From NCBI RefSeq assembly GCF_964204645.1, contig NC_134033.1:3655631-3719630 (forward strand): DNA of 64,000 nt. The letters run 5' to 3'. Numbering within the stretch: position 1 is the first letter of the stretch; each line of letters begins with the position of its first letter. A program made the position numbers and the translations under genes. Origin of the DNA: Tubulanus polymorphus. Its lineage: Eukaryota > Nemertea > Palaeonemertea > Tubulaniformes > Tubulanidae. Shown one piece after another: positions 1-12,000 of the stretch. Under the pieces are notes generated by a model. That model searched no databases and was not told the DNA's origin. It saw only the letters and a program-made list of their open reading frames with translations.

Positions 1-510
1 CCTGTTTTGGAAAAGTCTCGTCACTCTCTCCCTTTATAGGAAAAACAAATCATTTTCACTATGGAAACAAAATTAGTAAGACTTTGGTAAAAAAACTATT
101 AATCTAAACCTTTTGACTGCGGAGTTTACAAAATTCCTTGTTTTGGCTGTAACGAAATTTACTTTGGAGAAACTGGTCGTGATTTAAAAACTAGAATATC
201 GGAACACAAAAAGTATATGATAAATCAAAAACCGGCTAGTGGCGTAGCCAATCACGTTTGGAACACTGATCATCGCTTAATTCTAATAAAGCCGAAATTA
301 TTTATACTTCCAGCAATTACACTAAACGCCACATAGTTGAGTCTGCCCTAATTACTCGTCACTCAGATATTAGTACCAATCTAAATAATGGCTTTTCTCC
401 GCACAATTCCCTTCTTTCTAAGTATATTACTTCATGCCTTGCCAAACACTAATTACTTAGTCACCAATTAACTCAATTAACCTGTCCTCCTCTGTATATA
501 TACATGTAAC
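1..510 (+). pseudogene. Penelope-like element fragment (GIY-YIG end)
   Basis: This is the 3' part of a Penelope-like retroelement, coding for the GIY-YIG endonuclease that in this family is fused behind the reverse transcriptase. Reading along the plus strand one finds the same block as in the better copies at 10726-11256 and 60651-60992: a DCGVYKIPCFGC-like start, the YFGETGRDLKTRISEHK segment and the conserved end SKYITSCLAKH near 451. The copy is broken by single-base shifts near 60-110 and 270-280, so no continuous frame remains. It ends near 510, just after the stretch CCTCCTCTGTATATATAC that it shares with the other copies. The 5' part lies outside the window or is lost. Confidence 0.85.
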
Positions 511-745
511 GGTACTAAAATCTCAACCAGTGTAACGGGACTACAGCCTTTACCACCTCTTATGTCACCTAACAATCTCAGTACCACTTGTTGTTCCACT
601 AGATCCCCCTCCAGTTGCTGTGTCCTCTGACTCTCCTCTATTGTTGTTCTAACTAATGGTGTACTGCTGGATCTTCCTCTTTTCTCAAGCAGATATGAAG
701 TGCTAACACGTACAATACTTTCTTATATGATGTCCACAAGTAACT
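511..745. other. unassigned flank
   Basis: No gene seen. The stretch lies between the Penelope fragment and the left inverted repeat of the polymerase-B relic. It contains only short open frames without recognisable domains. Confidence 0.4.
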
Positions 746-859
746 GAAAGTTGGGGGTTTGAAACTAGGGGCACAAGGCACGGGGTAGGTTAAGTTTTCG
801 GAATAAAATATATTAGGTAATTTTTCACTATATAAATGGAGGAAAAAAGTCAAAATGTT

Positions 860-3540
860 GATAAATTAGAAATAAAATAGTTTGCAAATATTGTGATAAA
901 TATGTAAGTAATTTGAATATATCACATCATAATAAATAACATCAACATCAGAAAAATGTAATTGATGTTGAAAAAATAAATATAGATGAAAAAAATAGAA
1001 AAATAGATTCTATAAAACTGAATGACATTTATTGCAATACTTGTGATGCATAAATATCAAAAAAAGAAATGTAAGGAACATTTATTAGATTCTCTAAAAC
1101 ATAAAAGGAATATAAATAGAATCATTTTAGGGGAAGAATATTTTAATGTTAAAAAACAAAGAAAAAATGTAGTTAAAACTACCAATAAAGATAAATCGTA
1201 TTGAAAAATATTAATGATTACATAAATTCATTAGATATAAAAGATGATATTGAAATAATTGAAACATTTAGAAGTAAACTTGGTCCAGCCGCATTAACTA
1301 TTAGATTTCATAAAGGAAGAACAGTTGAGGATTTTGAAAAATATCTTGAAATAATGAAAAATATTATGATTTTTGTAATAGATGTTGAACATTCTAAAAT
1401 TATTTTAAATGGTTAAGTAACATTTATTAAATCTAATGAAAAAGTAACACGCCAGATTCAAATACGTTCTCATGAAATTATTTCAGAAGTTCAAATAGAA
1501 GATGTTTCAAAGAAATTATTTGTAGATTTTAGAACGCGGATTAAGGAACGATATTATGAAGGATCTGGTTTATCATTAGATGAAATAATATTTTTAGACT
1601 TAGATATTTATAATAAAATTAGGAATAAAAGATCAAAATCAAAATATACCGTATATGATTCAACATACACAACAGATAAGAATATTGTTGCTTCATATTA
1701 TGTTAAATTACCATTTAATACAAAAGCAGTAATAAATGTTCAAAATGATGATGAAAAATGTTTTTTTATGGGCAATATTAAGTTGTAAATATCCAACAGA
1801 AGAAGTTAAACATAGAAATAGATTATCTAATTATGAGAAATATGAAAAAGATATTAAAATAGATAGTTGTCCAGTTCATATTAAAATGAATCCTAAGATC
1901 AAAAAAAAATAATAATTTGAAAATTAATGTTTATGAGATGATAAAATTAAGCGATTGTGAAGGTGATAAGATACATCACTATACACTAGAGCAACCAATA
2001 ACTTCAACAATTAAAATAATTCATCAAACTGTATCTGCTGTCGGCGTTTATATTAAATCAAATTATCCTTAAAGTTATTTCAAGATGGATATATTTCTTA
2101 TTGCGGGGAAGATGTTAAAGAAGTATTTTGTAATTTTCTATTAGTACACGAGAATGTATTCAAGGAAAAATTAAACACATATTATGAAATTGAAATGACA
2201 ACAATTGATGAAATGAATTTTGAAAAAGCAACACAATGTTATTATTGTAATGGCGAATTTAATCCAGATAATGAAAAAAGGGAAAAAGTTAAAAATCATG
2301 ATCATTTTAATGGCAAATGTAGAGGAGCTTCACATAATAGTTGTAATTTAGATGCTGAAGTAGTTGATTTTGTGACAGATATATTTCATAATTTAAGTTG
2401 TTATGATTCACATCTATTCATAAAACAATTGGCGATAAAAAAAATTCTGAAATAAAAATATTTAATTAAAATAAAGAAAAAGACGAAATGAAAATTCCAG
2501 AATATAAAATGAAATTATTACCAAAAAACATCAGAAAATTATATATCATTTACGTTTGGTTGCTTAAGATTTAAAGATTCATTTAGATTTTTAGGGTCAT
2601 CATTAAATAATTTGGTAAAAAGTTTAACTGATGCAGATTTTAAAATATTAAAAGAACGTTATCCAAATAATGACGATTTTCAATTATTGAGATATAAAGG
2701 CGCAATTCCTTATTCATTTTATACAACGCATAATGATTTTAATATAACTGAACTTAAAAAGGAACAAGTTAATGATTATTTAAGAGATCAGGATATAAGT
2801 GATGAAAAATATAATAAAATATTGCAAATATGGAATCATTTCAACTTTAAAAACCATGGTGATTTAACGATAAATATTAAGAATCAGATGTATTCATATT
2901 AGCAGATATATTTGAAAGGTTTAGAGAAGTTAACTTAAAACATTTTGAAATTGATCCATGTTATTGTTATTCTAGTCCAGGTTAAACTTAGCAATGCGGT
3001 TTAAAATTTACAAATATAACACTTGAATTAATTGGAGAAGTAGATATATTATTAATATTTGAAAAAGCTATTCGAGGCGGAATATCTGGAATTATGGGTG
3101 ATAGATATTTTAAAGCAAATGATGATTACAAATTACTTTATGTAGACGCTAATAATCTTTATGGTAGGGCTATGATGCAATATATGCAATATCAACCATA
3201 TAGTGGCTCTAATTTAACAGATGTTAGTGATGAATAATATTTAAAAAAATTGATTGGGCATCAAAAATGAAAAAATTATAAGACAAAACAGAAATTGGTT
3301 ATTTTGTTATAGTAGATTAAGAATATCCCGATGAAATTAAATATAAATCTAGAAATTATCCATATTGCACCGAACATAAAAAAGTAATTGATGAAGAATT
3401 AAGCGAGTATCAGAAAAAAATAAAACCTCAGAAAATGGCATCTACTGAAAAATTAATGTTAACACAAGAAAATAAATATAATTATGTAGTAATCATAAAA
3501 TCTTATAATTCTATTTAGAACAGGGAATGATACTTAAAAA
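860..3540 (+). pseudogene. decayed family-B DNA polymerase (protein-primed type)
   Basis: Several frames in order carry recognisable pieces of the large polymerase protein found in protein-primed transposons of marine invertebrates. First come short C2H2-like zinc-finger pieces near 870-1110. A middle region with KLPFNTKAVINVQNDDEKCF lies around 1700-1770. A Cys/His-rich segment resembling a recombination endonuclease VII insert (YYCNGEF, then NHDHFNGKCRGASHNSCN) follows at 2235-2350. The DNA-polymerase part has LRYKGAIPYSFY at 2685-2720 and the motif-A-like YVDANNLYG near 3140-3165. Stops and frame changes break it at about 1416, 1790, 2455, 2900 and 3235, and the catalytic YxDTD end is missing. 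It cannot make a working protein. It could be an old viral or a transposon copy; the inverted repeats around it favour a transposon. Confidence 0.75.
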
Positions 3541-3723
3541 GTACATAGATATATTGAATTTAAACAACCCCACCCGATCTCATGTTTACCTAATGTATTT
3601 TACCCACCCTGCATCATGTGGGCCTACCTAAATATTTTTCAATCGAATTAGATTTATTAAATTCAATACAACATTTACAAATTTTCAATATTGAATTTTA
3701 AAACAAATTAATGGTAATAACTG

Positions 3724-4083
3724 CTAACATTGATCACAATATTTATCGTCATTTTCATTTTCTTCATCTAAACTCTTTAAATATTCTTTATATCCTTTTC
3801 TCCTCTCTCTACATCCTTTTTGCATTTCACGCGTACATCTTTTACATTTATATACTAAACCATCAATTGTTCCCTTCCTTTTATGAAATTCCGAATAATT
3901 TTTCAATTCGTCACAACCCACACATCTTTTCATATCAAATATTTCATCTGTACAAAGCTGACACTTAATAATTTTATCTCTATCTTTAGTATAAAAGTCA
4001 CCAATTATCTTTAATCTCCTGCAAAAATGGCAGAATCCATCACGATTTTCAAGTGTATCATCATTTATCATTAAATTACTCAA
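3724..4083 (-). CDS. small cysteine-rich protein, possible zinc-ribbon, carried by the relic element
   Basis: This is an uninterrupted 119-codon frame on the minus strand, converging on the dead polymerase gene. It has four CxxC pairs (FCHFC, KCQLC, RCVGC, KCKRC) spread over residues 18-83, followed by a basic stretch and an acidic tail ending in CDQC. The spacing suggests two zinc-binding units, each built from two pairs. The sequence and its AT-rich codon use fit the surrounding element rather than the host genes. Its function is not known to me. It might be a DNA-binding accessory protein of the element or an HNH-like nuclease remnant, but no clear HNH histidines are present. Survival of the frame next to a heavily broken gene is notable. 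Confidence 0.5.
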   Translation of the reverse strand: MSNLMINDDTLENRDGFCHFCRRLKIIGDFYTKDRDKIIKCQLCTDEIFDMKRCVGCDELKNYSEFHKRKGTIDGLVYKCKRCTREMQKGCRERRKGYKEYLKSLDEENENDDKYCDQC

Positions 4084-4161
4084 TATATTTTACCAAACGT
4101 TTTTACCCATAAACCTACCTACCTCGTGCCTCGTGCCCCTGGTTTCAAACCCCCAACTTTC

Positions 4162-5281
4162 ACTTACTATCACTCTGCTTTTTTATTCTTCTCTTCTTAG
4201 TGTTACAATTTCAATTGTCTTAAATCCAATCGAAAGGGAGGAAATTTTCAAGATTATTAATAACCTAACCCCAAAAGAGACGACTGGTGGTAATGATTTA
4301 CCCAGTAATAAATTACTCAAACTTATATCGACTAGCATAATACAGCCATTAACCACACTGTGTAACAAATCACTCCAAGAGGGTTTATTCCCGGATAGCA
4401 TGAAAATCTCGAAGGTAATTCCTCTTTTCAAAACTGGAAATAAGCAGCTGCTAAACAATTATAGACCTACCCCTCACTACCTGTATTATCAGAAATGCTT
4501 GAAAAATTAATACATAATAGACTCTATCAATTTTTAAGTGCCCATAAATTCTGAATATCAGTCAGTACGGATTTAGATCGAATCATTCTAGTAGCCATGC
4601 TATCACCGAATTTATTGGCAACATAATTCAAAATCTGGAACAGGGTGTTAGCTCCCTTGGACTTTTCTTAGACTTGTCGAAGGCTTTTGACTCCCTTGAT
4701 ATTGATATATTACTATATAAATTATCAGAGGTCATGTTTACAATTGGTCTAGATCATATCTCACTAATCGAAAAATGTTTGTTAAATATGACGAAGAATA
4801 TTCTACTGATTAAGAAGTTAAATTCGGTGTACCCCAAGGATCGGTCCAAGGACCTTTGCTTTTTTAATCTACGTTAACGATCTTCACTGTAATCTACGTT
4901 ATGCTAAAGCTATCTCCTTTGCAGATGACACAAACTTATTAATTTCCAACAAAAATATCAACTCACATATATATTATACCAAATATGATCTAAACATTGT
5001 TAGTGATTGGTTCAACGCTTTATTATTTTATAAAGACAAAATAATTGTGAAATCAAAATTGCAGATATGTTTCGGCAGTGAAATTCTTTGATTGGATAAA
5101 TCCTCCAAATTTCTTGGATTATGGATTGACGACAGTTTGAATTGGGAGCATCATGTTAAACAGTTGATTAATAAGCTTAACAAAAATTTATATCTATTGA
5201 GATGCTTGAAAAATCTTATTCCAAGTTGGCCGAAAAGACTACTGTATATGAGTTATATTCAAACACACCTTACCTACGCAC

Positions 5282-5318
<37 letters not shown>

Positions 5319-5567
5319 CATTATTATAATCATTATTATAATTATTATCCTTATCATTATCATTATTATTATTATTGTTATTATTATTATTATTATCATT
5401 ACTTCATTATTATTGTATTCATTATTATATAATAGTTACAGAGCATCTCCCCTTATGGTACAGCCCCCGGCTTGGAGATGCCCCTTTCTCAAATTGTATT
5501 TATGTGTGTATTTTAATTATTTGTAATTAGAGAGAATAAAGCATTCATTCATTCATTCATTCATTCA
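4162..5567 (+). pseudogene. CR1/L2-like non-LTR retrotransposon remnant (reverse transcriptase)
   Basis: Reading on the plus strand gives the usual reverse-transcriptase landmarks in order: VIPLFKTGNKQLLNNYRP at about 4415-4470, the LSKAFDSLDIDILLYKL block near 4675-4720, a GVPQGS-like site near 4830, the catalytic FADD motif near 4917-4930, and the downstream FLGLWIDDSLNWEHHVKQL segment at 5105-5165. Frameshifts separate these pieces, so it is inactive. The 3' end has an AATAAA-like signal followed by a run of CATT repeats (5543-5567), as in CR1/L2-type elements that end in short tandem repeats. A TTATCA-type microsatellite (5278-5410) has expanded inside the 3' part. The 5' side is cut by the inverted-repeat element at 4161. 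Confidence 0.8.
5278..5410 (+). repeat. (TTATCA/TTA)n microsatellite
   Basis: Imperfect array of TTATCA and TTA units inside the retrotransposon tail. It produces long runs of isoleucine codons in one frame that are not a real protein. Confidence 0.9.
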
Positions 5568-6052
5568 CATATCTTTCTGCTTTATCTCCCCAACTTTTCT
5601 AACTTCAAAAACCTTTGACTAATTTGTAAATTTTTCACATTCCTAAACGATTACCTCACCGGCTTCTAACCTTAACCTATCTATCCCTGCGCGCACGCAC
5701 GCACGCACGTACACACAGACTCACGTCGTGTATTTTTTAGATTGTTCGAATAAATAAATTTCTTGATTTAAAAATTCTTTTAATTTGTAGATAGTGGGTT
5801 TTTATTTTGTCACTGGAGCTTATATTTGACTCTATTCATTATACCAATGTTTCGAGAAAGAAGCCTGAAATGTTAGAGCCAAATAAAACTGAAATAAGGT
5901 TAGACTAGGCTTAAGTAAGTAATATTGACTATAAGAATCAAAAGAGCTTAGGCCGGCCTAGAGTTGTTAGATTGGTTATAGAAGCAAAGACTCCAAGGAA
6001 TTGGTCACCATGTTTTGAAACTAAATCTAGATAAGCCTGATGAGTACGCAAT
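5568..6052. other. non-coding; contains a Penelope 3' terminal scrap
   Basis: 5722-5806 (ACGTCGTGTATTTT... to ...TAGATAGTGGGTTTTTATTT) matches the outer part of the terminal repeat of the Penelope-like elements at 10531-11380 and 59998-61195. A short GC-alternating tract (CGCACG repeats) lies at 5692-5710. 5920-6000 resembles the 47-base repeat unit found at 32060-32705. No exon of the neighbouring bark beetle gene is recognisable here. Confidence 0.6.
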
Positions 6053-6058
6053 ACTTAC

Positions 6059-9000
6059 ACGAAGCATTGTGAGCGGAGACTTGCATAAACTCGACGTATC
6101 TCATTATATCTCTGCTTTTGTATGACAATAATCTTAAACGCGACGAATTCGACCACACCTCGTACGTTCGTTTCTTTCCAAAATGCGATTTGTAATAGAT
6201 CTGTTCGACGCGCGTGCCGTTTTCATCGATGTTGAAAAAGTTGACCAAGTATTCGCTAAGAGCCGTCGAGGAGAAGCGTACGAAGACGCGTAGCACGAAT
6301 CCCGGGTCGGTAGTGAGAACCGCTGCGTGCCCATAGTTCAAAGTGAGTTTTGCATCTCGCAATTTCAGATTCGCGAATCTCGGCGGTTTCAACAGTAACG
6401 TCTGCCGCGGTTCGACCTTGATGTAGGTCGATCGACATAGAACAAAATCACCGTCGCCGATCGCCGGGTCGTACCCGAGCGGTTCCTGCGCCGGATTTTC
6501 CTGTAGGTATCGCTCGAGGTCGTTGTCGGGCGGGGAAATATAGACGCCGGTGTCGCCGATGTTTTTCAGACGCGCGCGTTTGACGCTCATCGGCACGACG
6601 ACGCTCGCCACGATCGCTTTATCGGAAACGTTTTCGAAATTGATTCCGTCGATTTCGAGACCAATTACAGCACGGTAAATCTGAATTCCGTTCGTCGCGT
6701 TGATGATGTCGGTGTTTCTGATTATCAAGGGTGGATTATCAGCGCTGCTACCTGTACCCCTGGTACCACCACTGATAGTTATGGCACCACTTACTGTATT
6801 CAAGATTTTCACGTGTTCGAAATCTGCACGTGATTTTTCACCGCGCAGCTTCACGCCGCACCAACCTTCCGGCTGACAGCGGACAAATACACCGACGTCT
6901 TTATTTTCGTTGCAGGAACGATTCGTCTCAAAGCAATCGCTCAATTCAATTCCGCCCGAACACCTCATAGTTACCGCCGGCAAACTCATGTTCTTCGCGA
7001 ACGACGCCAGATTCTCCCAGAGAACCGGCGTTCCGAATCCGAGCGACCGGCAAATCATTTCCGATTCCGCCGCGGTCCAGAGATCGCCACCGCACGCTCG
7101 GTAAACACGACCTCCGGCATGCCGCTCGATCAGGACGGTGCCTTCCGTCGACGAGTTTCCGCCTACGAGCACCGCGCGTGGATATTCCGATGAACAGATG
7201 GGATTTCCCGATTTCGCACGCCACTCGACGTCCATCACGATCGGTTGATCGCGCGTACCCGCCGCCGACAACCGGCCGTAAACGATCAGCGATCGCCCCG
7301 GTCGAAAACGCATCGTTACGCCGGCTTCTATCGTTAACAGATCGTCTGCGGTGACGACGATATCCTGTTTAATGACGTACGGCTCATCGCGACTCGCGTA
7401 CACAGACGGATTTCGCAATTTAAAACCACGGACGATTTTACAATCGGGATCGGCGCAGATTTTGAATGTTTTTTGACGCGGTGAGAGGATCGTCCCCGGC
7501 AGACGACTAAAGATCGCTTCCGCGTCAGTGGAATTCCAGAAATTCATATCGAAATCAAGGAGCGAACGATGAGCTTCCAAAACGACTTCTGAATCGAGTC
7601 CCGGGTTGTCGAACACGTTCAAACGAACCGCGACGTTTCCAACTTTTCCCATTTCCAGAGCCGTGCTGTCACCTAGCGGCAGCCGACAATCGTAGAATGA
7701 TCGGCGATTATTGACGAGTTTATTCCGCGTGAACGTGACGTCGTTCGACGCACCTCGAACTCGCACCAAACTCATCATAACTCGATTATCGAGAAACTCG
7801 TTGCCGATGATTTCCCAGGCTACGCTCCGCTCGGTCGAGGAGGCGTACGACACCTGCCCGTTCTGCGCGACGCTTACGATCGCCGCGGTCGTTACGCGGA
7901 TTCCGCGGAATTTATTGTCGGCGATTTTTCCGACTCCGTGGACGTCGACGATCGAGTGAAATTTGTCGTCGGTTAAATTCGAAAAAGTGTTATTCGCGAT
8001 CGTCCAATCGATTGGGCCCAACCCGTGCGAACTGATCGTTAGATTATCGGATTTGAATTTATTGCGCAATATTTCGATGCGCCCTACGGTAGTCCGCTGA
8101 TTAATGGTTTTTGTCGCTTTGTCCACCATTAAGGATGGTATCATAAATTGTAGGAAGCCGCCGTTCGTGAACGTGCAGTTTTCGAAGCGCACCCTCACGT
8201 TTGAATTTTCTGCGAACTGGACCAGGAAGCGACTGCCGCTGAACGTCGAGTCGCGAACGTCGAATGCCCTGAATTTCCCGTCGACGGCTTGAACGCTGAC
8301 GTTTCGCATCGTTAGACTATCCGTTTTTTTAAAGGCGCATATCCCGCACGATCCTGTTGCATTTATCATCGTATTACTTATCTCGATTTGGTCGGCTGAA
8401 ATATCAAATTTATATGGCATGAATTTATTTCGCTGATCCCTTCTTTATATTCTACAGTGTGTAGATATTTACAACAGTTATACCACAAATGGGCATAACA
8501 GCCACAATATGTTATCTCCCCGCGGTACGGTAAGTGGTTCAAGGCTATATATCTACGTAACTTTTATATAGCATCTACTCCGCAGTGTTATAAAGGATTG
8601 CATTTGCCATATACTGCGGTATCCAATAGACGCAGACAGCGTCTCTGCTTGCGCTAAAGCGGCATACATATAACATTAATTGTATCACACATTTTTCGTA
8701 TCCGATGAATTAAAGTATAGTTTGCCTCGCGAAAGTGAATTCACAGCGGTTAAAATATTGTCAACGTATATATTTTCAGTGATATCTCGTGCGATATTAT
8801 GTGTCTCACTTATTTCCGATAAGACAGTGTTTCCGCATCTTGGTGAGGAAAATGCTCCAAATAGATGCACCTGCAATCAGTGGTCACGTGTGAAAAATTC
8901 GAGGAGATTTCAACTAACTGCTCTGTCAACCGTCTCGAAAGTGACGTCAACAAACAGCGAACCGATGACATAAGAACATTCGTCTTGAAACCAGTTAATT

Positions 9001-12000
9001 CTTGTCAAAACGCAAACACGATTACGTGTAGTGGGGTACATTCTTAGAAGAAAGGGTTCTACCTAAGAACCTTTAGGGGTTCTTGGGCTTGCCTCCCAGG
9101 GAGAACTCTAAAGGATCTTCAAGGAAGCTTTTTTTGTAGGGTTCCTTGAAGAACCCCTGGTAAAGGTTCCTTGAAGAACCATTTCGTATAAAGGGTTCTT
9201 GTATGACCCCATTCAATATTATCAAATGGTTCTTGACAGGGTTCTTGGGGGAACCATTTAAGGTATTTCTAGGGTTCCTCATTCATTTTTTGACTGCTCA
9301 AGCTGTTCATGGTTTGTCAATCCTCGGTTATGTTCGACTGCTCCCTTAATCCTCATGTGGATAAAAAACTGACGTTAAGAATCGCGTAAAATTAATATCA
9401 TATAAATGTTTTATTATAAAATCTCATGTATTAAAATATGAATGATACACACTAAATGATACAAAAATAGTTTCACTAATTGGTTACAAATGTACAATAA
9501 GATTGAAAGATGGAGAATTTTTTTCAGTGCGCTAATCGCTTGGTATCTTAAATCGGTTGGGAGTTTTTCCACATTAGGTCTAAAACATAATGTTCTGAAA
9601 ATATCAAAGTGTCTTAGAAAGGCCACTTCGCTTATTGAGAATCTCTCACCTTTCAATTAATTGTAAGCCAATTTCTTAAATAAGTTTGTTTCAACGCGCT
9701 GCCACCTTCGCAACCTTTCAACCGCAGCACCCGGATGATAGTCGTATATTTCCTGAAATATAGATCATATTGAGAACAGTTAATGGTGTAATAAAATCGA
9801 TTATGTTTTGCAATGATGCATACTCTGCGAGTAAATCTAAACACTTTAAAATGTTACATGCATAAGTTCCAAATACATGTGTCAATAAAAAAGACAAACA
9901 AAGTACAAACAAAGGCCATGAATCAAGATGTATTTACCTGTTTCTGCAATTTCGCTACTTTGAAGCGATTGCCAAATGTACAGACTCTGTATATTTCTTT
10001 AATTTTCTTCCGCCCGAGATTGAAAAAATCACGCTCACATTATGGTCAACTTCCATGGAACAGTTTCTATAACAAAAACGTAAGTGATAGGAACGTTTTA
10101 AACAATAATTATGGCTGATCCGATTGAGTCACTCAGGCTTTATGGCCTATATTTCAAATATCACAAATGTTATATACATTCATTAAATGGTACTTACCAG
10201 GCTGAATTCACGTTTCCGAGCTCCAAATATTCCATCTTACAAAACAACGAAAAGAACGAGTCGATATACACTATGCACTGGGGGCGACGTTTGTATGAGT
10301 CGTGGCAGATAATTATACAACAGTTAGTTGTATGAACAAAGGAATAATTGCCTGATCATGCACACATGGCCCTATAGGCTCGAAACTACAATAACACGAT
10401 AATAATTAGGCCCAAAGCATTACGTTACTTTGAATGTTCACTATACTCTATGTTTTTATTCAACAAAAAATCTACAATGACTTCAACCGAATGTTTTGGT
10501 AAAAATTGAGCCGAAAAAATACAATTCTCAGATAAAATCCCACTATTTACAGATTAAAAGAATTTAAAAACAAGAATTTATTTGTTAAATCTAAAATATT
10601 GAAAAGACACGACGTTTCGATCTCACCCTAGAGATCATCGTCAGGTGTGAGAAATAGAGTAAAAACAGGGGTATATATACAGAGGAGGACAGGTTAATTG
10701 AGTAAATTGGTGAGTGAGTAAATAATTAGTGTTTGGCAAGGCATGAAGTAATATACTTAGAAAGAAGGGAATTATGCGGAGAAAAGCCATTATTTAAATT
10801 GGTACTAATATCTGAGTGACGAGTAATTAGGGCAGACTCAACTATGTGGCGTTTAGTGTAATTGCTGGAAGTATAAATAATTTCGGCTTTATCAAAATTA
10901 AAACGATGACCAGTGTTCCAAACGTGATTGGCTACGCCACTAGCCGGTTTTTGATTTATTATATCCTTTTTGTGTTCCGAAATTCGAGTTTTTAAATCAC
11001 GACCAGTTTCTCCAAAGTAAATTTTATCACAGCCAAAACAAGGAATTTTGTAAACTCCGCAGTCCAAAGGTTTAGATTGATTGTTTTTAACCAAAGTCTT
11101 ACTAATTTTGTTTTCATACGTGAAAATGATTTGTTTATCCAATAAAGGGAGAGAGTGACGAAACTTTTCCAAAACAGGTATATACGGAACTACAATGAAC
11201 TCTGAAATGTGTTTTTTATTTTCTGGAGGTTTAGAATTGAAGAAAGTATAAACTATTTCTCACACCTGACGATGATCTCTAGGGTGAGATCGAAACGTCG
11301 TGTCTTTTAAATATTTTAGATTTAATAAATAAATTCTTGTTTTTAAATTCTTTTAATCTGTAAATAGTGGGATTTTATCTTATTATCCGTTCACCACGTT
11401 TGAGTGTGGTCATCGTTCTAACAATTCTCATTTTTGAGCTGCATTAGAACTTTGAATTTACTAGTTTTTTTTTTCAAAACTGCACAGTCTATCATGAAAC
11501 ACATAGAGTTTAGAACAGTGTTATTGTCTTTTTAAAGCATTAAATGTTTTTTCCCCTGCCGTCTCTCCATAAAACATAGTCGATGTCTCAGACTAGCAAA
11601 TCAAGTTATTCAGTCTCTCTACATATTATTATCACAATTTAAAGGGGTTCACCACACATTTTAAACATACAAAGTCTTAAATTTTAAAGGACGAATTAAA
11701 ATAAAGGTTCATTAATTCTAAAAATGTATCGTTATCGCACACGGTAACCAATTTTACAATATTGTGATATATAGTTAATTGTTTTCAAAGTTAACCCAAT
11801 TCTAATATCCAGTCGAAATGTTTTGTATATGACCTACACTACATAGAAAATCGGCTATATTCATCAGCTATACTAATTATTCCCTGTTCAGGTCTACTAA
11901 ATTCTTAATTGACAATTGAAACCACTTTAGGGTTCTTGTCACGAACCCATGTCTCGAAGAACCCCAATATGCATTCATCATTGCTGATGAACCTTAAAGC

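Larger units (their letters stand above)
746..4161. mobile_element. relic DNA transposon with inverted terminal repeats and a polymerase-B gene
   Basis: The two ends match each other in inverted orientation over roughly 50 bases. The left end begins GAAAGTTGGGGGTTTGAAAC (746 on), and the right end finishes with its complement at 4142-4161, including the GGGGCAC-GGCACG part further in. Inside are a decayed family-B DNA polymerase gene (about 860-3540, plus strand) and an intact small cysteine-rich reading frame on the other strand (3724-4083), pointing towards each other. The interior is far more AT-rich than the ends. This layout resembles Polinton/adintovirus-like or other protein-primed, self-synthesising elements, but at 3.4 kb it is much shorter than those and no integrase or capsid gene is visible. 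It is probably an internally deleted derivative. The right flank continues directly into a CR1/L2-like retrotransposon. Confidence 0.6.

Noticed and set aside
5092-5526. 144-codon frame with a poly-isoleucine run
   Set aside because: First third is the retrotransposon tail; the rest is microsatellite.
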